Positions 35,474-43,512 of a stretch of 64,000 bases of DNA are shown here, piece by piece (position 1 is the stretch's first letter; each line of letters begins with the position of its first letter). Where the stretch lies: assembly GCA_964537685.1 (NCBI GenBank), contig CAZICM010000001.1, forward strand, positions 62,001-126,000, given 5' to 3'. Source of the DNA: CAZICM01 sp964537685. Its GTDB lineage: Bacteria; Myxococcota_A; Polyangia; Polyangiales; Polyangiaceae. The position numbers were made by a program, and so were the translations under genes. The notes under the pieces were generated by a model. The model did not search any database. It was not told the DNA's origin and saw only the letters and a program-made list of their open reading frames with translations.

Positions 35474-36400
35474 CTATCGCTGAACCTCAAACTCAACCCC
35501 CGCTTCACCCAGCCTCTTCCCCGCCGTCTCAATCGCCAGCCCGCTCTTGTCCGCCCCCACAAAACGCCGCCCCAGCAATGCCGCGGCCAACAGCGTCGTC
35601 CCGCTCCCGCACATCAAATCCGCTACCACCGAGCCCTCCACGCTCGATGCCCTCACAATGCGTGTCAGCAATCCAAGCGGCTTCTGCGTCGGATAGCCCG
35701 TCGTTTCCTTGCGAAGCGGTGTGTTCGCCACCATCGCAGGGATGTCCGCCCATACACTGCCCAGCCTCCTCCCCTCGTCCGCGTAATACCGATAGCTCTT
35801 CCCGTTGACCACCCGCTCCCGGTACAGCCGCCCCTCATCGTCCTTGTGCGTGAAATGCATCGCCGTGCTCGTCTTCGCAAAGGGTTCGCGTAGCTCTTTG
35901 TCGCCCGCGTTGAATACAACGTCCTTCTTTTCCTTCGGCGAGCGCGCATAAAGCAAAATCGTCTGGTGTGTCACCGGAAATGCCTTGGCCCGCTTCGCCC
36001 CGTTCCCAGGTACCCAAATCACTTCGCTCAAAAACGCGCCCCGCCCAAATACCTTGTCCGCAAGCACTTTTGTGTCGTGCACCGCCCGGTAATCCAAATG
36101 CACATACAAAGTCGCCCAAGGCTGCATCCGCTCCCGAATCCTTGCGAGCACTGGCTCTAGCATCGCAATCAGCGCTTCTGTGTCGTCCCGGTCTTCGTAG
36201 GCCGCAGGCCCCACTTCCGCCGCTTGAGACGCTCCCCGCGCTTCGCCCTTCTTCGTCCTCGCCCGCATCGTCACGCCCACCCCAAACGGAGGGTCGATGT
36301 ACACCAGATCAAAATGCGTCTGCGCTGGCAGCCGATCGCACGCCGTGCACGCATCCGAAAAAATTAAGGTGTTTTTGGGCAATTCAATGGAATGGTTCAT
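35474..36400 (-). CDS. site-specific DNA methyltransferase (orphan)
   Basis: This 308-residue protein has the catalytic motif IV DPPF (residues ~36-39) early and the SAM-binding motif (DLMCGSGTT) near the C-terminus, the order of beta-class amino-methyltransferases of adenine N6 or cytosine N4. TQKPLGLL precedes motif I, as is usual. The middle ~130 residues probably read the target. No restriction enzyme lies beside it, so it may be a solitary regulator or an anti-restriction methylase. Its stop abuts that of the upstream convergent gene with no spacer. Confidence 0.88.
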   Translation of the reverse strand: MNHSIELPKNTLIFSDACTACDRLPAQTHFDLVYIDPPFGVGVTMRARTKKGEARGASQAAEVGPAAYEDRDDTEALIAMLEPVLARIRERMQPWATLYVHLDYRAVHDTKVLADKVFGRGAFLSEVIWVPGNGAKRAKAFPVTHQTILLYARSPKEKKDVVFNAGDKELREPFAKTSTAMHFTHKDDEGRLYRERVVNGKSYRYYADEGRRLGSVWADIPAMVANTPLRKETTGYPTQKPLGLLTRIVRASSVEGSVVADLMCGSGTTLLAAALLGRRFVGADKSGLAIETAGKRLGEAGVEFEVQR

Positions 36401-36412
36401 AAATCAATGGAC

Positions 36413-37261
36413 TTAAGGCGTGAGCTGCTGCGCATTTTCTTTAGGCGCCGCGCCCGCAGGCAAATCGCCCAACAAGGCTTCAAATAGCTCTGGATCGGGA
36501 GGGCTTTTCAATTGAGGCAGCGGCGAAATCCAAGTCCAGTACGGCCCTCCGCCCAAACAGCCTTCCACCGATTCCTCCGGCGTACACGCAATTCGAAGAT
36601 GAATATGATCGTCATGCGCGGCACTGTCCCCAGGCTGTAGCAATACCGACTCCGCATGCCAAATCAGCTCGGGATCTTCGTGTTTGGCCCGCGCATATTC
36701 GATGATCAGCGCCTCCAGCCAGCGCGCGATAAACATCCATTGCACATTTGCCTCGGGCGATTCAACGAATGCCTTCGTTAAAATCCACAAGCGCTCAATA
36801 TCAATACGATAAAATTTATTCTCGTCCGTGCGGCCCAGCCCATCCGCCCCAAAACGTATAAAACCAGGCGACTCCACAGGCCGCCCATCCGGTGTCAGCG
36901 CATACAACAACAAATCCACATCCCGCCCCGAACGATGCGAGCGATGCCCTTGCAATTGACCGCCAAAACGTTGAGATAGATCGCCCACCAGCAGCGCCGG
37001 ACTCTTCGGCCTCGCCTTCTGAACCGCCAGCGCCGCATGCTCAATCGCGCGCACCAGCCTTGGATTGCCATAATGCCGGCCATTTTTCCGGTACAGGCGA
37101 TAACCCGCCCCTTTACGCTTCAGCGGCATACCGTGCGTGAGCACCCCATCGTGAGGCACCCCGACCGAACCCCGAATCAACGGCGAAAGAGGCGTCGGCG
37201 TCGAAGAACACCCGAGCAGCAAAGAGAGAACACCCACACAGGGCAACAGCGGCTTCAGCAC
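36413..37261 (-). CDS. MepA-like penicillin-insensitive murein endopeptidase, lipoprotein
   Basis: This 282-residue protein has a lipoprotein signal (VGVLSLLLGC) and the M74/MepA pattern: GHRSHRSGRDVDL supplies a His and Asp for zinc, and DDHIHLRI supplies the downstream His pair. It should cleave D-Ala-meso-DAP crosslinks in peptidoglycan. GTG 37261 gives the correct signal peptide; the much longer upstream frame is not protein-like. It is divergent from the next gene and 12 bp after the DNA methyltransferase gene on the same strand order. Confidence 0.8.
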   Translation of the reverse strand: MLKPLLPCVGVLSLLLGCSSTPTPLSPLIRGSVGVPHDGVLTHGMPLKRKGAGYRLYRKNGRHYGNPRLVRAIEHAALAVQKARPKSPALLVGDLSQRFGGQLQGHRSHRSGRDVDLLLYALTPDGRPVESPGFIRFGADGLGRTDENKFYRIDIERLWILTKAFVESPEANVQWMFIARWLEALIIEYARAKHEDPELIWHAESVLLQPGDSAAHDDHIHLRIACTPEESVEGCLGGGPYWTWISPLPQLKSPPDPELFEALLGDLPAGAAPKENAQQLTP

Positions 37262-37309
37262 GGCCTGTACCTTAGCCTTCTTTCGGGGCGAATGTGAAAA
37301 GGAGATGCG

Positions 37310-38818
37310 TTGACGCCCACAGTATTTGCGTGCATCCATACGCCCGTGCGTACCTCTTCGCAGAAAAGCCCCATGCCATGGGGTCTCATCGTCGCGGGCG
37401 CCGCGGCGGGCGCGGCCCTGTTGGTCACTCTGTTCAGCGGCTTGCCCGAGGGCCTGCTCGATCCTCCTCCCGCTCCCAGCGCCTCTGGTACATCCAGCGC
37501 ATCCGCCCAACCCTTGCCCCTTGGCTTGCCCGACGACGACACACCCAAGATCGAACCCCGCTGCAAAGATATCGCCCGCGATGCGTTTGTGATTGGCGAA
37601 CTTCCCTCCTCCCCCAAGACACCCAATCCAGACGAAAACGACACCAACCCAGCCGACGATCCCCTCGCTCCCTTTGCCGTATCGGTGGGGCGCGGCACGC
37701 TTACCAACACAGGCTTTGCCGTTGGCACCCTGCGCGATGCCGAAGGGGGCACCGTGGCGGCGCTGGCTTCTTTGGATTTCGATGGCAAAAATGGGGTTTT
37801 AATACGGCTGAGCCGTTCTCGTGGGGATATGGAACCGCCCGCCGTGGCAGGAGCGGGCGATGCGGTGATTGCCGTGGTGCCCGAACCCAATGCCTCGGGA
37901 CGCGCCCTGAAAATCGTTAAAATCAAAGGTCAAGACGTGACCTGGGGCGCCGAATTTTCCGAAGGCCGGGACGATTCACTGGCCATGGATATCGCCGTAT
38001 CGGGGGAAAGAGCGGCTTTGGTATGGGATGATGTTCCCCTATCGACCAAACGCTCGACCATCTTTTTAAGTACGGCGGACGTGGCGACGCTGTTATCGGT
38101 AACGCCCGCGCGGCCCATCTCGCCGCCTGGGGTCGATGCCGATTCGCCGAGGCTGATCACACGCCCTGGAGGCTTTTGGTTGGCCTATGCGGCGCAGGCC
38201 GAGGCACCGGCGCCCAAGGAAGAAAAAGGGGGCAAGACCAAAGGCGGAGGCCGGGCCAAGGGCGATGTAGACGAGACCCAAGGCGGAGAAACCATTGTCA
38301 ACCGCTGGGTGGAAGTGATTCCCTTGGACACATCGGGCGCTGCGGTTGGACTACCCCGGGCGGTAACGCCCAAAGACGGGCATTTATTGGCCTTTGATAT
38401 TGAACTAAGCCCCGAGGGAGGGGCATTGATATCGGTTCGGGACGACGACACCCCCAGCGGATCGGGCGGAGGCCGGGTAAGCACGGTATTGGTGGAGATG
38501 TCGGGCGCGCGCGAAGCCAAAGTCTTGGCGGAAGAAGGCTTTGGGGTAGGCGTACCCGAGCTATTGCCTGGATGGATTTTGTTATTTGGCCTATCGGGGC
38601 CGCCCGAGATGGCGCAGCTTTCCCCGGCCACAGGCGAGTTGATAGGGGATTTTGTTCAAGAACCAGGATTGGGGATTGGGGCCGAGGTCTTGGCGGCCGC
38701 ATCGGTTCATGGAGGAGAGAAACTGCTGGTATCTCGACCTGCGGGCAAGGCGCTCAAACTATCGATAGCGGCCTGCGAGGCAAAGCCTGCCGCGCCTGCG
38801 CCTGCCGGCTCGCCCTAG
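37310..38818 (+). CDS. membrane-anchored hypothetical protein
   Basis: This 502-residue protein starts at a TTG with an excellent AAGGAG. One membrane anchor (LIVAGAAAGAALLVTLF) is followed by Pro/Ser-rich linker and a large domain of repeated short beta segments with Asp/Gly turns (VAALASLDFDG, ALVWDDVPLS, FDIELSPEGG), consistent with a periplasmic beta-propeller. A Lys/Gly-rich loop interrupts it around residue 310. No family is recognised. ATG 37373 is an alternative start. The gene ends two bases from the convergent serpin gene. Confidence 0.65.
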   Translation: MTPTVFACIHTPVRTSSQKSPMPWGLIVAGAAAGAALLVTLFSGLPEGLLDPPPAPSASGTSSASAQPLPLGLPDDDTPKIEPRCKDIARDAFVIGELPSSPKTPNPDENDTNPADDPLAPFAVSVGRGTLTNTGFAVGTLRDAEGGTVAALASLDFDGKNGVLIRLSRSRGDMEPPAVAGAGDAVIAVVPEPNASGRALKIVKIKGQDVTWGAEFSEGRDDSLAMDIAVSGERAALVWDDVPLSTKRSTIFLSTADVATLLSVTPARPISPPGVDADSPRLITRPGGFWLAYAAQAEAPAPKEEKGGKTKGGGRAKGDVDETQGGETIVNRWVEVIPLDTSGAAVGLPRAVTPKDGHLLAFDIELSPEGGALISVRDDDTPSGSGGGRVSTVLVEMSGAREAKVLAEEGFGVGVPELLPGWILLFGLSGPPEMAQLSPATGELIGDFVQEPGLGIGAEVLAAASVHGGEKLLVSRPAGKALKLSIAACEAKPAAPAPAGSP

Positions 38819-38820
38819 GG

Positions 38821-40131
38821 TTAGAGCGAAGGATCGCTTACCCGCCCCACAAACAACACCGCCTTCGTCGCAATATCCCGAATCAAAAACACAAAGGGCT
38901 TATCCAGGGTAATCGCCGCGGGCTCGGGCAGGCTTGTCTCCCCCACAATCACCGCCGTCGCCGCCGCCGCTTCCGTCCCGGCTTCGTTGACCGCTACAAA
39001 GGATTGATGAATCACATCGGTTATCATTAAACCGCCCTTCCCATTGATCCCCGAAAAATCCGCCGCATCCGTGAAGGCTACGCTCATCCCCATCGCTTCC
39101 AATGGCTTCACCAGGCTAAACTTCGACTCAAATTTAAACCGGGGCATCTTCGTGTCCACGATATGCGTCGAGAGCGATCCTATCACTTCGTTGATGCGCG
39201 CTCCATCCAGCGTCGCCTCAAAGGCATCGAGATCCGTCGGTAGAATCAGCACCATCGAAAGCTCTGCCCCATCATAGGGCAATTCTACAGCCGCGTAGTC
39301 CGCGCCCGAACCATAAGGCACGGTAAACGATGCGCTCATCATGTCCGCTTGCACTGTTCCGCCCGCTTGGGTCGTAAATGGTGCCGCCGCCGTGTCCGCT
39401 TCCTTAAAGGGTACCTGCCATGCCGCGTTGAAATAGATCGCGTTGGTCAGCACCAGGCGCGTGCTCGAATCGACCGATTCAGGCGATAAAATATCCTTGA
39501 TCCGATCCTCGGTCTTCTTCTCTACCCAGGAATTGATCAAATCCACGGCTTGAAGGGAGGCGTTTTCAAAATCGACAATGTTCATGCCCGCCCCATAGTT
39601 TTCAGCCAGCACATCGAGGAAGGCCGGCTCAAAGGCATAGCCCACTTGCCCCCAAAGCGCATTGGCAATATTTAGCCTGAAGCCTTGGCCATCCGCTCCC
39701 TGCGCTCCCTTGCCCCGGCTCATCAATTCCAAATCGAGCTGGTTGAACGCGGGATGCAATTGAGCTTGAGGCAGCGTAAAATGCAGGGCCGCGGCCATGT
39801 CGGTTTCGGTCTGGTTGCGGGCACCGGCCCATGTCATCGCCAATGCACTGGAAATGCTATGGGGCGAATAGAAAAAATTGCCCGGTTCGGTGCGCAAACG
39901 CTGATAGAGATCGGCCGCAAACGCCGTATTTCCATCGACCAGGGCCGTCATATCGGCACTGGCCACATTGGGATTGGTGATACGGGCATGGTCCGATTGA
40001 ATCAAACAACCGGCCTTGTTGGGATCGGAGCATTGAGCATCGGCGGGCTCATTGGGCTGGCCGGGGGTGGTCGAACCGCAAGCAACGAGGGAAAAGGAAA
40101 GGGCGAGGGTGAGTTTTTGTAATGTTTTCAT
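38821..40131 (-). CDS. serpin-family protease inhibitor, lipoprotein
   Basis: This 436-residue protein carries a lipoprotein signal (FSLVAC) followed by a full serpin domain (FYSPHSISSALAM; LVLTNAIYF; KPFVFLIRD). The reactive-loop hinge VNEAGTEAAAATA contains the small residues needed for loop insertion, so it is probably inhibitory. Standard numbering places P1-P1' at Thr-Ser, suggesting targets with small P1 preference, but this is tentative. It is probably exposed on the outer membrane or in the periplasm, perhaps protecting against secreted proteases. Confidence 0.93.
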   Translation of the reverse strand: MKTLQKLTLALSFSLVACGSTTPGQPNEPADAQCSDPNKAGCLIQSDHARITNPNVASADMTALVDGNTAFAADLYQRLRTEPGNFFYSPHSISSALAMTWAGARNQTETDMAAALHFTLPQAQLHPAFNQLDLELMSRGKGAQGADGQGFRLNIANALWGQVGYAFEPAFLDVLAENYGAGMNIVDFENASLQAVDLINSWVEKKTEDRIKDILSPESVDSSTRLVLTNAIYFNAAWQVPFKEADTAAAPFTTQAGGTVQADMMSASFTVPYGSGADYAAVELPYDGAELSMVLILPTDLDAFEATLDGARINEVIGSLSTHIVDTKMPRFKFESKFSLVKPLEAMGMSVAFTDAADFSGINGKGGLMITDVIHQSFVAVNEAGTEAAAATAVIVGETSLPEPAAITLDKPFVFLIRDIATKAVLFVGRVSDPSL

Positions 40132-40480
40132 GGATCAAGGTTACAGCAATGGTTGTGCCAAGTGGGCCGTATCCCTGAAACAGAGGTCAATAGCGCCTTG
40201 GCACACCGGGTAGAAATGAGAAGAACAGAGCTTGAGGGAAGGGCTTAAGGCGGGCGTGTCGGGGAAGGCGCAGGTTGGCACACGGGGGCGCGGTTGAACT
40301 TTCGACGGGTGGATTTGGTTATGAATCGGCAATCGTAAAGTATAGGCAGGTCTCATTCAGCAGCGATAGCCGAATGGGTCTCCACGAAAACGTTTCGTGC
40401 CGAACGCAGGCATTGCATTCTCTCTGTCCCGCCTGCCAAAAAAACCTAATGATTCCAAGGGGCTTAGCCTGGCATGCGGA
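40132..40480. other. intergenic region between serpin and M28 genes
   Basis: About 350 bases upstream of the M28 promoter hold no convincing gene. Short frames on both strands (40141-40356, 40275-40511) lack ribosome binding sites and family features. The region should contain the promoter of the divergent serpin gene. Confidence 0.4.
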
Positions 40481-40481
40481 A

Positions 40482-40490
40482 TGCTATAAT
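40482..40490 (+). promoter_or_regulatory. extended -10 promoter for the M28 peptidase gene
   Basis: TGCTATAAT is a perfect extended -10 element (TGn plus TATAAT). The -35 is weak (GCTTAG at 17 nt spacing), as is common for extended -10 promoters. Transcription would start near 40497, giving a leader of ~108 nt. Confidence 0.55.
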
Positions 40491-40502
40491 GTATGTAGCT
40501 CC

Positions 40503-40557
40503 CGAGGCTGAAAACAGCCTCGAGGCCACCGCGCAACACTGCGTTGCGCTGTGTTGC
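40503..40557 (+). promoter_or_regulatory. structured 5' leader with alternative hairpins
   Basis: A perfect 8-bp stem with AAAA loop (CGAGGCTG 40503-40510; CAGCCTCG 40515-40522) is followed by two mutually exclusive stems: GCGCAAC (40531-40537) with GTTGCGC (40543-40549), or GCAACAC (40533-40539) with GTGTTGC (40551-40557). The block lies between the predicted start and the ATG at 40605. No T run follows, so regulation, if any, would be at translation or stability. Confidence 0.45.
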
Positions 40558-40604
40558 CATCCGGCGCGGCGGGCTTGGGCCCGGCGGCCGGAATGGAGGA
40601 TGTC

Positions 40605-41945
40605 ATGAAAACGCTGCATCTGGTGCGCTCTGCGCTGCTAGGCGCGGGGCTGCTTCTAACCTTGGGAATCCCCGGCGTGGGGGCCACAAGCGCAAGCGAG
40701 GATGTTCAAGCCCTGTTCGATGGGGCAAATGCCTTCGCTCATGTCGAGGCTTTGGTGAGCTTTGGCCCGCGTGTCGCCGGCACCTCCGCGGAATGGGCTG
40801 CCGCCGACTATATCGCCGCGGAAATGGAGAGCATGAGGCTTGATGTCTCCGTCGAAGCGCTGCCAATTACGCGCTTTGAGGACTTCGGGGCGACACTGGC
40901 GATCCCCGATGGCGAGGAGATGTTCACGGTGGATGTGATGACGTTCTCGCCTCCAGGTGAATTCACGGCCGGGCTGGTGGATTGTGGTTTGGGTTTTCCG
41001 GGGGATTGTCCGGCATCCGTTGCGGGCAATATCGCGCTGATCCAACGCGGAGGCGGGTTGCGCTTCGCTGTGAAGGCGCAGAACGCAGCCGATTCGGGCG
41101 CGGTGGCGGCTGTGATTTATAACAATGCCCCAGGATTCTTTCTTGGCACGCTCGGCAGTGCCGGCGCGATTCCCACGGTCAGCCTAAGCCGCGAAGACGG
41201 CTTGTTGCTTGGCGCGAGGATCGCCGAAGGGCCGATTACGGTTCATTTGGATGTGGATAGTTTGCTTGAACCGTCTGTTAGCTTCAATGTGATCGGTACG
41301 CTGGAGGGCGTTCACCCCGAGCAGGGAATCGTCTATCTCGGCGCGCATTATGACTCGGTTTCAGGTGCACCGGGCGCGCATGATGACGCCTCGGGCGTGG
41401 CCGCGATGCTTGAGGCCGCGCGGGTGCTTGCAATGACCGGCCACCGGACCAAGGCGACCATCAAATTCCTTGCCTTTGGCGCCGAGGAGCTTGGGCTTCT
41501 GGGCTCACTCGCCTATGTGAACGACCATGAAGCCGAGGTGACGGAGCATGGTCTTGGCATGGTCAATCTGGATATGATCGCGGTAGGTCCGCGCCAGATC
41601 GGCTTTATTGGATACGCGGGTCCCGAGCTTACCGAGTTCGCGGGCGCGAAAGCCGACGCAATGGGTCTTTTGTGGGAGCCCTTTACCGCGGGAACGAACA
41701 GCGACCATACGTATTTCGAGCAAGTGGGATTGCCGGTTGCATTTATCGCTCACTTAACGGACCCCTGGTATCACACCCCGGAGGATCGTCCCGACAAGCT
41801 TGATCCTGCGTTGCTTGAAGAGAATGGCGAGCTTGCGGCGGCGGTTGTTTATGGTTGGGCGAAGAACCCGGTTCACCGTGAGGCGAAGGCGGCCCGTATC
41901 GAGAGGGTGCATGTCTTTGAGGACCGCGTGCACGATGTGGAGTAG
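40605..41945 (+). CDS. M28 family zinc aminopeptidase with PA domain
   Basis: This 446-residue protein has a signal peptide (LLGAGLLLTLGIPGVGA), a PA-type inserted domain (~residues 100-225) and the M28 catalytic fold. Metal-binding and active-site sequences are visible: GAHYDSV, GAHDDASGVAAMLE, FGAEELGLLGS, NLDMI and YHTPEDRPDKL. It should be a secreted or periplasmic aminopeptidase. GGAGG lies 6 nt before the ATG. Its leader is structured and it stands alone, and codon usage seems slightly different from neighbours, so transfer is possible. Confidence 0.92.
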   Translation: MKTLHLVRSALLGAGLLLTLGIPGVGATSASEDVQALFDGANAFAHVEALVSFGPRVAGTSAEWAAADYIAAEMESMRLDVSVEALPITRFEDFGATLAIPDGEEMFTVDVMTFSPPGEFTAGLVDCGLGFPGDCPASVAGNIALIQRGGGLRFAVKAQNAADSGAVAAVIYNNAPGFFLGTLGSAGAIPTVSLSREDGLLLGARIAEGPITVHLDVDSLLEPSVSFNVIGTLEGVHPEQGIVYLGAHYDSVSGAPGAHDDASGVAAMLEAARVLAMTGHRTKATIKFLAFGAEELGLLGSLAYVNDHEAEVTEHGLGMVNLDMIAVGPRQIGFIGYAGPELTEFAGAKADAMGLLWEPFTAGTNSDHTYFEQVGLPVAFIAHLTDPWYHTPEDRPDKLDPALLEENGELAAAVVYGWAKNPVHREAKAARIERVHVFEDRVHDVE

Positions 41946-41975
41946 CCGTAGGCTAATGCCTGGCCTTGCATCGGT

Positions 41976-42383
41976 TCAGTGCGGGCTTTCAACATACCGT
42001 TTAAAGTGATCGAGGATCGCTTGCCAGCCTGCTTGCTGTTGCTCTGCCGAGTGCGTTTTTTCAGCATCAAATGAGACGCTTACGCTGACCCCATTGGGTG
42101 TCTCGGCAAACTCCACGCGAGCCGTTCGATCGCCAAAATCGTACTCCAAAAGGCTGTTTGTGATCACATTGGTATAGGTTCCGGCAAAATCAAAGCCAAA
42201 ACTACCATCCTTGGCCTCCATCCGAGACGAAAATGCACCGCCCACACGGAGATCCACCGTTGATTTCGTCGTGTGCCAGTCATCCGAAGCGGCATTCCAC
42301 TGAACAATGTCCTCGGGCGTGGTGTAGGCTTGCCATACTCGTTCAATGGGCGCATGAACAACGGTTTCCACTGTAATTCTCAT
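41976..42383 (-). CDS. SRPBCC/AHSA1-family protein
   Basis: This 135-residue protein has the START-like/AHSA1 pattern: N-terminal ETVVHAPIERVWQAYTTPEDIVQWN, a central beta-sheet and a C-terminal helix (GWQAILDHFKRYVES). Relatives bind hydrophobic ligands in a deep cavity or modulate chaperones; many are of unknown role. GGAGG precedes the ATG. A 14-bp palindrome lies 39 bp upstream, and such genes are often controlled by ArsR-type repressors, though none is nearby. Confidence 0.9.
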   Translation of the reverse strand: MRITVETVVHAPIERVWQAYTTPEDIVQWNAASDDWHTTKSTVDLRVGGAFSSRMEAKDGSFGFDFAGTYTNVITNSLLEYDFGDRTARVEFAETPNGVSVSVSFDAEKTHSAEQQQAGWQAILDHFKRYVESPH

Positions 42384-42421
42384 TCGTCCTCCGGCATTTT
42401 CGCGACAGTTTTTTGGGTATT

Positions 42422-42435
42422 CACACCTTGGTGTG
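42422..42435. promoter_or_regulatory. palindromic candidate operator
   Basis: CACACCTTGGTGTG is a perfect 6-bp inverted repeat with a two-base centre, located upstream of the SRPBCC gene. The symmetry and position suit a dimeric repressor, but the sequence appears once only. Confidence 0.3.
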
Positions 42436-42519
42436 GATTCACGCGCGCACCTTTACCCAAGGCGCTCCATGATGTAAAACTTTTTTCGCGCGCGGCATCA
42501 AAAAATCTTCATGGGTGCG

Positions 42520-43062
42520 TTAGCCAACAGAACTCGCGCCTTGAGATGGCCTCGCGGCCTCGCGGAACGCTGATACCTGCGTCGCCACATAAAGGGCCCA
42601 TCCCAGATCGATGACAAGACAAGCCGCCGCATACCAAGCCGGCATAAATGACGCCCGCCCCGGATGCCAACTATCCCAAAACAGCCCGTGCGCCGCAATC
42701 CCAAACACCAGAAACCACGGTGAACGCCGAAGCCCAAGCAGCGCCAGCGCCGCAAATGCCGCAAAGCCTCCCAGCTCAAGAAGAAGCCATTCGAGGCTCC
42801 CTCCAAAGCGCAACCGGGCTTGCACATAAACAAGTGGCATAAACGCAAGGAATGCCGCAAAGAGATAGCGTTCGAATTTGCTGCCGCGCTTTCCCCTGGC
42901 GCGCAAGACGACCACAATCGTAAGACAAATCGACGTCCCAATGGCGGCGCTTTCGGCTGGGTTCGCAAAGGAGCCCAGCGTCAGATCCGGAACGATCAAG
43001 AGGGCAGTGCAGGAAGAGAGCACCAGGGCCGCAAGACCAACCGTATCCAAGTCCGTTTTCAT
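42520..43062 (-). CDS. six-helix integral membrane protein, hypothetical
   Basis: This 180-residue protein has about six hydrophobic segments, for example LAALVLSSCTALLIVPDL, YLFAAFLAFMPLVYV, LVFGIAAHGLFW and AAACLVIDLGWALYV. It fits no transporter family known to me. ATG 43062 has a GAGGG upstream and follows the preceding gene's stop by 22 bp, so the two are probably co-transcribed. The 83-residue upstream extension of the frame is not protein-like and was dropped. Confidence 0.6.
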   Translation of the reverse strand: MKTDLDTVGLAALVLSSCTALLIVPDLTLGSFANPAESAAIGTSICLTIVVVLRARGKRGSKFERYLFAAFLAFMPLVYVQARLRFGGSLEWLLLELGGFAAFAALALLGLRRSPWFLVFGIAAHGLFWDSWHPGRASFMPAWYAAACLVIDLGWALYVATQVSAFREAARPSQGASSVG

Positions 43063-43084
43063 GGAGCCCTCTTTCTTTTGCGCG

Positions 43085-43450
43085 TTAGGGCCCATCGTCG
43101 CCGATCCATGCATCGCAGCCGTCTTCGAGCATGTGATAGCGCCCGTGTGCCCATGCATAGAACTCCTGCCATGTCCGCAGCGTCGTGACGCCTTCGATAT
43201 GCACGATGCCGCCCGCCTCGATAACGCGGCGAATCTTTCGCAACTGCTCGACCAAGGTGTACCAGCTTGTGGGCCGGCCGCTGGGAGATCGGGCTTCGTA
43301 AAGGGCGTCAAAGTCGCTAAGATCTTGGGCGGAAACGATATGATCGATCATGATAACCCCGAGTTCCGCCCTATTTACTTGCATTTTGGGCGCTGGGTCA
43401 ACAAAAAATTTGCACCTTCGGCCTTCTGTTACCCAGCCAAAGCGCTCCAT
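43085..43450 (-). CDS. small hypothetical protein
   Basis: This 121-residue protein has a plausible mixed fold, with a helix containing LVEQLRKIRRVIEAGG and aromatic-rich end WQEFYAWAHGRYHML. No family is recognised. An internal ATG at 43351 would give an 88-residue protein beginning at MIDHIVSAQD, which may be the true start. It is followed by the membrane-protein gene 22 bp later. Confidence 0.5.
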   Translation of the reverse strand: MERFGWVTEGRRCKFFVDPAPKMQVNRAELGVIMIDHIVSAQDLSDFDALYEARSPSGRPTSWYTLVEQLRKIRRVIEAGGIVHIEGVTTLRTWQEFYAWAHGRYHMLEDGCDAWIGDDGP

Positions 43451-43512
43451 GAAATAAATCTTTGTCCACTCCCCGATCTTGATGCTAATGTCCCTCGCCG
43501 CGAGCGAACCCT

